A stretch of 64,000 nt of DNA. It comes from Watersipora subatra. Lineage: Eukaryota; Bryozoa; Gymnolaemata; Cheilostomatida; Watersiporidae. How positions within the stretch are numbered: the stretch's first letter is position 1; each line of letters opens with the position of its first letter. Location of the stretch: the NCBI RefSeq assembly GCF_963576615.1, contig NC_088708.1:6696001-6760000 (forward strand), read 5' to 3'. Both the position numbers and the translations under genes were made by a program. The notes below the pieces were generated by a model. It had not been told where the DNA came from. It ran no database searches and was given only the letters and a program-made list of their open reading frames with translations. This document shows, piece by piece, positions 12,001 to 21,000 of the stretch.

Positions 12001-15000
12001 TCATACCTCATCCATTCATAATTGGTCCATGCTGAGTTTTTCTAAGCTGTTTTGAGCGGCCAACTCTTTCACTTCAGCATATATCAAGAACAGAATGGCT
12101 TTTGTCACAGCATTCAGAAATCTTTTGTGCAATTTATGCTAAAATTTTGTAAGCATTTAGTTACCCTAGTTTTGAAAATCATCGTTTGAGCCCATCTGAT
12201 CTACCAGTTTGTACCTCTTTGATTTATGGCGTATCGATAGTTGATTGGGTAGTAATTCTCTCTGTGCTGTCAGCTGCCATAGTCAACCTGAATTTTTCTC
12301 ACTGTAACTAAACACAACACTGATGGTTTACAGAGGTTTACAGTATATACCCCGCAGGATAAAAATATTCGATGGATTTAATTATTCGTGATTTCACAAA
12401 CAGACGATTTCGCGAATTATTAAATTTCACGAATAATTACTTATATTTTTAAACACGAGGGAGAATAACTACTGCCTCAAATTAAAAACTAGTCGCTAGG
12501 CAGAAGTAGTAAATGTAGCCGAGTTCCAAGTTTTTTAAAAGTCATCGCCGGGGCTTTGAGTTAACCCCAATGCCAATGAATCACACTTCTTTACAAAATT
12601 ATTCAAGGTTGTCACATGTTGTTCAGAATTCGGCACGGCATCATCATCGAAAAAATCCCCTGCAGTTCTTTACGTTGAAAAAACTCATAACTTACCACAA
12701 GTTGTTAGTTCACCAAAGGCCTCCGAATCGATGAACATTCATGAAAACCTCTGGATGAAGCCAAAAATTTATAGCTTAGCATGAATTATGCTTAGCTTAT
12801 GAATTAGCTTATGTATAAATATATTATAACTAGCTGTGCTACCCGGCGTTGCCCGGGTAATAAAAAAGTCTGGACAGAAAATGGATTTGTATTTAACATA
12901 TAACAACATTTACCATTCTAACTTTCAAACTACATATCATGAGAGATGTGTTTTGTGTAGTTGAAATAAATTAAGAGAAAAATAAAAACAACTGTAAAGG
13001 TTTTAAAACTTTGTCAAACAACTGTAACTTTCAAGCTATTAGTCTGGCACATTGCCAATGGAAAATTGCAGTAAGCTGTGCCTAGCTGTACATATATACC
13101 TCGTAGGTATATATGTACTAGCTGTGCCTCCCGGCATCGCCCGGGTATTAAAAATCGGCTTATAAAAAATGAGAAGTGATGAGATTTGCGTACCACTTGC
13201 TGGCAGGCAACTCTTCAGCAAGTGGTAAACCATTGCCAATGGAAAATTCCACTAAGCTAGTTAGTAGGCTTCAAATGCCGGTAGGCAATGACATTGCGTC
13301 AGCATTGTTGCCTAGCTAGGCTATTCTAATAATAGGTAGCTATAGCCGGAATGCAGACAGATATACGACATACAGACACACTTGGAAAAATATATATATA
13401 TATAGATTAATTACAAACTTGAGTGTACAAATACAATATTTAAAATACAAATATAATTTTACAAACAATGAATGGACTAAATAAAAACAGTTTGGCCCAT
13501 TTGGCTATGGTCTGGCAATAAAATTAAACTGATGCTCTTGATAAGTAACTATAGTAATGGTGCTCTCTGACTAGTTATTTCGGTAATAGCAATTTCGGTA
13601 ATAGTTACTGTCTTGGGTAGATGTTAAAGGCGATTCTCTTGCTACTACATGGCTGTTAAAGCAGTTATCATAACTCTCCACATGGCTTACTGTTGCAACG
13701 TTCTGCCGGTTGGCCAAAAATTTGTGATCGTAAAGGCGTTGTTGCTCCTTTTTTAAAACAGATATATTCTCCTCGTTAGCAGCTGCGGTCACTTCTACCT
13801 CAATTTCAAGACCTCTCTGAATGATTGGTGATCTTCTAGGAATGACATCCACCACCCTTGCAGTCATTGTGCCTCTGTGTATGATGAAAAAGCTGCTTAC
13901 TTTACTTATTTCATGGGGTAGATGACCAACCGGTGGGCAGTCTGCGTTTATTAGCTTTACTGAAAATGGGTCGTGTAGATTATTGGGCTCCTCTCTCACA
14001 CTAAAACGAATAACAAAGCAGTAGGGATGGAAAAAATAAATATTGTGTTTTACCAAAGAACCAAAGTACAATTCAATTATTAATTTAGTAAATGGTTTTG
14101 AAAAAACTCATTACATACCACAAGTTGTTCGTTCATCAAAGGCCTCAAAAGCGATGAATATTCGTGAAAACCTCTGGACGCAGCAAAAAATTTATAGCTT
14201 AGCATGATCGACTCATAGTTGTCAGCTAAACCTAAACACATGGTGTACGCATGTGAAGGGTTAACTCTATTGCTAGCTGCAATAGAGTTAACTCTTAATC
14301 GAGAGTGACTGTGTTCTTCCGCGAATAAATTAGTACGTGAATATGCATGAAAAAGGCGATTTGCGCGAAACTTGACTCCGCTAATATTTTCATCCTGTAG
14401 GGTAATAGATGTAGGAGGAGCTAATACTCCTTCAATAAATTGATAGAAAATTTTGGCATTGCTAAAAATGCAAATTCATCGGAAACAAATTTGGTCATGT
14501 CAAAGCAGTTACTGTCTTTACTAGCCACAAAAAAAACATGGATTATGCCTTTTTTCTATTCTTTTATATGAGACTTGTAGAACGTAAAGGTAGCTAGCTT
14601 ATTATCCATGACAGAAATTAGCCCTACTACCAATACAATACAACAATAGCCCCGCAGAACATTTTATTTGTAGCTGCATTTGAAAGGTAAAAGAAAGCTG
14701 TTTTTTTCAATCCTTTCTATACATGCTTATATAAAGTATTGTGTAGGCAGCAGTAAAATATGTAATCGGCAGCATTCAACCACACTATTGCATAAAGAGC
14801 AGGTCCCAGGAAGCAAATCAAAATTTGGTGTAACAACTCAACATACAAAAAAATATCATTATTACGGTATCTCGTTGGTAAAATTGTCATGTCGCACCTT
14901 TAAGGCTAAATATATATCTAATCCAACACTGCTGTTGGAAACCACGGGGAGCATAGGTAGAGAGTATTAGAAGGCTGTACAATACTGTAGGAAGCCGTGA

Positions 15001-18000
15001 TATATACAGGTCGAAGGTGTATATATACGTTTACACAGACCTTCAACCAAAGAGAAATCAAAGTGTGTTAGGCTGGCTAAAATATAGATATAAATGATAT
15101 GCATCGATGTTAATCTGCAATGGAAACTGTTTCCTTTGTTCGTCTCTTTCTAGCGCTCAATGAATGCCAATGCAATAGAAAATTATATGTTTGTATATAC
15201 ACTTAGGTGATCAGTGCAGTGTAATGGTAGTATATATAATAGACACAGTAATTGCGTGTACGCGAAACTACAGTAAATGAACACATGTACATAAGGAGCC
15301 ATTTTGAACAGCGGTGTTCAACTACGTGCCTATAAATTATATGAAACGTATAAATAGATGCCTATATAACGAGTTACAGCAACGAGTGGTGACTGATATT
15401 GTTTTTATTTTGTCATTAGCCGAGAGAGTGCTAACAAAGATGAACGAATCAGTCAATTGAATGGAAAGGTGTCTTCTGGCAATAAGAAGCTTGCCAAGCT
15501 TGAGCTCAGCTCATCTAAGACAAGTCAAGTAATGGCTGAGCTGACAGCTCTCAATCGACGGCTGACAGAAAGGAACTCCCAGCTCGTAGAAAGATTTACT
15601 CAAGAATTGTCCAAGGGCACGGCATCTACTAATAGCCCGGACTTGATTCTTCGCGCTCAGGTAGGCTGTTTTTATTTGTGTCTAGAGCTCTCTCACCGCA
15701 GGTTTAAAATGGAGAGTAGATTACTGTTTATTTAAACTAATATGTTTTTAACTGATTAAAATGTTAAGATAATTATTTTAGTCACAGCAAATCCATGTAT
15801 TACTTTGCTATTTGAGACAAAACCAATAAACTACATGATTGTTAAATATGATATTCATGTGTTGTGTATCATTTGCATTAGCTTATGACATCCAAACTGC
15901 TATATTTCCTAATGCATTCATTCAAAGTTTTTCTGCCCCTGAACTTCTTTGGGATTGCCTTTTTATTACCTTCAACAATCTGATTCTGGCTATACCAACT
16001 CTGATTCTGGCTATACCAACTCTGATTCTGGCTATACCAACTCTGATTTTGGCTATACCAACTCTGATTCTGGCTATACCAACTCTGATTCTGGCTATAC
16101 TAACTCGGACTCTGGCTGTACCAACTCAGATTCTGGCTATACCAACTCTGATTCTGGCTATACTAACTCTGATTCTGGCTATACTTACTCGGACTCTGGC
16201 TATACCAACTCTGATTCTGGCTATACCAACTCTGATTCTGGCTATACCAACTCGGACTCTGGCTATACTAACTCTGATTCTGGCTATACTAACTCGGACT
16301 CTGGCTATACTAACTCTGATTCTGGCTATACCAACTCGGACTCTAGCTATACTAACTCTGATTCTGGCTATACTAACTCTGACTCTGGCTATACCAACTC
16401 TGATTCTGGCTATACCAACTCTGATTCTGGCAATATCAACTCTGACTCTGGCTATACCAACTCTGATTCTGGCTATACCAACTCTAATTCTGGCTATACC
16501 AACTCTGATTCTGGCTATAACAACTCTGATTCTGGCTATACCAACTCAGACTCTGGCTATACTAACTCTGATTCTGGCTATACTAACTCGGACTCTGGCT
16601 ATACTAACTCTGATTCTGGCAATACCAACTCGGACTCTAGCTATACCAACTCTGGCTATGCTAACTCTAAGTTATGCTCTATAAATGGTTATCTAAGCCC
16701 AAACATCACCAACTTACCCCAATCCATCCAGGCAGCTACATATTATATGTACATCATTGCCAGAGGCTGCTTACTCTAGGGCAGGAGTCAGCAACCCACG
16801 GCTTCGGAGCGGCAAACGGCTCTTTCATCCCCTCACTGCGGCTCCCTCTGACTTTGGATTTTTTTTCTTTTTTTCACCATATGCTGAGTAATTAATAAAA
16901 ATATAGAAATTTTATCACTAGGTTTTGTAATATAATTTAAAAAATTGTAAATATGGGGATAAATCAAACATTGTCGCTTGTTATGCGCCATTATTTATGC
17001 GCCAATAAAACTGCCAAAACTACACCAGCATGACGCTTTTTGATTTTTCTATCCCAGGTAGGCAAACTATGGCTAATGCTAAGGAAAAAAAAGTGGCAGA
17101 GGAAAATAGAACATTTAATCATACATAGGCTGATTCATTTGCTTTCACTGCTGATGAGACTGGTTCACCAGTTTGCTTAATATGTAATGAGAAATTTGCA
17201 AACGAAAAGTCAAATCTCGCAAGACACTTTCAGAATAAACATGCAGCCTTTGCTCAAAAATATCCAGAGGGAGGTGAGAGACAAAAGGCCGTTTCGGAAC
17301 TGATGCGTACGGCTAATTTGAGCAAAAATCGCCGCATGAATGACATTTGCTGCAGTTAGAATTTAAGTTCGGCGTTTTGTTAGAAGGACTGAATTAAACA
17401 TGATGTTTCAATTTTTCTTGAAAGTAACCTTATCAACAAAGTAATATTTTCACGTTACGATCAAGTTATTATTAGCAATTTTATCGTTCTTTGCAAAAGT
17501 GCAAATTTTTTCTCAGCAGGTAAATCATTATACATGCCACACCTTTTCGTTTTATGTTGTAAACATAATACAAAAGCATTAAAAGCTAAACAAAAACATT
17601 ACATGTTGTATTTATGTTTTTTTAATTTACAATATCGAAGGGGGATTGTGGCTCCCACTGCGTTCTTTTCTGCAGAAAACAGGTCGAAATGGCTCTTTGA
17701 GTGAAAAGGTTGCAGACCCCTGCTCTAGGGAGTGCCTATGATTATCCCAAATACATCTTGTTTATTTTTTTTGATGGATTTGAAGCCCATTCATTTTTGA
17801 ACTTAATGATTCAACGCTTTTAGTTTTAACTTCAGGTGATGAGGTGATGAGGTGATGAGGTGATGAGGTGATGAGGTGATGAGGTGATGAGGTGATGAGG
17901 TGATGAGGTGATGAGGTGATGAGGTGATGAGGTGATGAGGTGATGAGGTGATTTTGACCAAAATTTGAACAATGAAACTAATGTTAACTGCAGCTTGAAT

Positions 18001-21000
18001 AATATATGAATTTCCTATTATTATCATCTTTATAATCGACTGAATAGCTGTTTCTGTTGTCTGTTTGTACACAGCTCTCTTAGAAGTCTGGCCCTTGTTA
18101 TACAATATTGCCAACTCTATCAATCAGCTACTTCGGGTCTTTTCAACAAGATTATAAGATGTATAAACGATATAAAAACAAACCTTGAAAAGAAGAAAAT
18201 GAGAAGAATAAGATTGCGATGTTATCCTTTTACAGATTGATGCGCTGTCTGAGAAGCTCAAGCTTGAGCAGCTTCGAAACAGTCTGCTTAAGGATGAAGT
18301 AGAAGCAGTCAAGGAGAGTCATAATCAACTTTTGCGACAACAGGAAGAGGACACAACTTTACAGGTCCCTGCATCTGATTCCTCATCAGAGGAGATGTTT
18401 GTTCAGAAGATGAAAGGTCTCTCTCTCTCAAGATATTAGCATAGCTAGCTTTACAAATCACATTTAAGGTTACCTGTACTAGTGTTACTACCAAACTGTA
18501 CAAGTGTTACTATTGAACTGTACAAGTACAGTCAAACATGGATAACTTGAACTTCACGGGACCAAGCGAAAGTGTTCGAGTTATCAGAGCGTTCAAGTTA
18601 TCAGAGCAGTGTCACAAGTCCATGTACAGTCATACTTCGACTCACGAGCTTAATGCCTTCCGAGACAGCTCGTATGTCAATTTACTCGCATGTTGGTGCA
18701 ATTTATTTATATATAGAACAATTAAATATATATTGATTGGTTTCCATACTCTAAAAAATGCAAATAAAACACTCAAAACAAGATATTGTAACAGAAAGAA
18801 CTTGTTGGTTATTGTCCTAACTTACCACATGCTTTCAAAAGGCAACAAATAAAAATAATGCAAGGAAATGTGATTAATTAAAATGTAAAATTAAATACCT
18901 ACAATAGCAGCTAACGCTAGCATTTGCCAGAGAGGGAGATATAAGTTATCCTTCATTACAACAGTTGACTTTGATAAATCTGGATTTAATCAAAGTTTTA
19001 AAAAACAAACTTAGAAGCAAACCTAAAAGCAAACTTTCATTTTTAACTTAACATAATTAAAATTTCTTCGGCGTTCATAGTTTGAAGTTTCTCGCTGGTT
19101 AGCTAATTTTTCCTTTGTTTCGCTTTCACGACTAGCCGGCCGTTTTAAGATAAACCTATCTAAGGACGTTTGCCTTTGTCGCCCTTTCAACATGTTGCTA
19201 TCAGGACGAGCACAGGTGTCGTCACAAAGGATTACTGCGTGACCACTAGCCAACTTGTCCGAATGTATATTTTTATAGTTTTGATAGATAGCACAGGCCT
19301 TTTCACATAGCATCGTTTCAGTTACGCTGTTACCAGCCAATTGTTTATCTTTTTATCCCATGCCTGAGCAGTCTCTCCATCAGCGGTCGTGAAGATCCCT
19401 GCGCCGTTTAGAAACTATGGTTATTCCTTTTGCGAACTAAATGCCCTGAATATAATCCCTTTGTTTGACATTTGTGGATGTATTTCTGTCATATTGCTGA
19501 GCTAGCTCAATCACGCATACACATTTCGCATATTTTTCAATAATTTTTCTTTTAATATCAATTGTTATCATTTGCTTTTTCTTTGCATTATCTTCCATTT
19601 TACTAGCAAACTTTCGGTCTACGCACAGTACTTTTAATTCACATAATTATGCACTGAAAATCGCAGACAAAAAAACACGGTACAAAAGTATAACCTGATC
19701 AGTTAAAAAATACAGAGAGATGCTGTTGTCATAAAACACCTCCAGCATACTTGGCAACTGACTCACGTGCTCGTATCTCAAACATGGCTCGTATGTTAGT
19801 GCTAAAACTTGTTTAAAAGCTAGCTCGTATCTCAAGTTTCTAGTACGTTGGAGCACTCGTAAGTTGAAGTATTACTGTATTTATTTATTTATTAGTAGAT
19901 ACATGCACATATACAAACTATAATAGAAATCAAAAGCATAAATGGTTTGTTTCAAATTAAATGCTTCTAATGTAAAGTTTAAAACTTTTTTATCAAAAAG
20001 TATAGGAGATTTTTCTATCACTTGAGATTGTTTTATTGTTTGAGGTGATGTTATTGCCAGGACGTTTTTTAGATTAAAATTGGCAAAACTTGATCGTTGT
20101 TGAAATGCTCAGAAGAAAAGACATCTTTTTCTTTTGAGCGTTTTAACCGAGATCAATTTTGCCGATTTTCCTTGAAGTTTATGCAAAGGTCACCTCACTT
20201 TTCCATGCTTCCGAAAGGCGATCGCTAAGCGGATTATTGGTAAAAATCAAAATTCACCAAACCTTTAGAAAAGTCGTTGACAAAAATGTTTTGCCGACGG
20301 TGGTAATAACGACGCCTATGATTTACGAAAAGTTGAGGTTTACCTCTATGACTTGGAATAAAGTGATTTTCTAAAGCGAAAACAACTGTCTCGGTAGCCG
20401 TTGGGCAAAAAACTGTTCGAGTTAACAGAGTTGAGGTCGAGTTATCTATAGCAATTTATCATTACGTGAGAATGGACCAAAGAAACCGTTTGAGTTAACC
20501 ATGTGTTCGAGCTATTCGTGGACGAGTTATCCATGTTTGACTGTATTACTACTGAACTGTACAAGTGTTACTACTGAACTGTACAAGTGTTACTACTGAA
20601 CTGTACAAGTGTTACTACTGAACTGTACAAGTGTTATTACTGAACTGTACAAGTGTTACTACTGAACTGTACAAGTGTTACTACTGAACTGTACAAGTAT
20701 TACTACTGAACTGTACAAGTGTTACTACTGAACTGTACAAGTGTCACTACTGAACTGTACTAGTGTTACTACCAAACTGTACAAGCCTCACTACTGAACT
20801 GTACAAGTGTTACCACTGAACTGTACAAGTGTTACCACTGAACTGTACAAGTGTTGCTACTGAACTGTACAAGTGTTACTACTGAACTGTACAAGTATTA
20901 CTACTGAACTGTACAAGTGTTACTACTGAACTGTAAAAGTGTTACTACTGAACTGTACAAGTGTTACTACTGAACTGTACAAGTGTTACTACTGAACTGT

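Larger units (their letters stand above)
12350..14402 (-). mobile_element. 2.05-kb TIR element carrying a HIRAN-like gene
   Basis: The ends are inverted repeats: CCCCGCAGGATAAAAATATT at 12350 and the inverse of AATATTTTCATCCTGTAGGG at 14402, both next to TA. CG-containing subterminal words (TTCGCGAA, TTCACGAATAA, CGCGAATAAAT, TTTGCGCGAA) cluster at both ends. Inside, on the minus strand, lie the exon-like pieces of a HIRAN-domain protein and an inserted copy of the CCCGGG-hairpin repeat. The whole sits in the intron between the 11716 and 15420 exons. The superfamily is not recognised. Confidence 0.62.
18529..20543. mobile_element. TA-flanked Tc1/mariner-like element (outer), 2.0 kb including insert
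   Basis: The ends CAGTCAAACATGGATAACT and AGTTATCCATGTTTGACTG are perfect 19-bp inverted repeats, flanked by TA at 18527-18528 and 20544-20545. Subterminal words GTTCGAGTTATCAGAG and TCGAGTTATC extend the symmetry. Without the nested element it would be about 760 bp and non-coding. It interrupts the 22-bp satellite cleanly at a TA. Confidence 0.88.

Noticed and set aside
13014..13239. Two overlapping minus frames of 60-66 codons
   Set aside because: They lie within the CCCGGG-hairpin repeat dimer and show no domain.
15839..16779. Two overlapping plus-strand frames of about 280 codons
   Set aside because: Both are translations of the 21-bp intronic array in different frames; neither splices in phase with neighbouring exons.
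18538..18852. 104-codon plus frame starting MDNLNFTGPSESV
   Set aside because: It begins in the terminal inverted repeat of the outer mariner-like element and crosses into the nested element.
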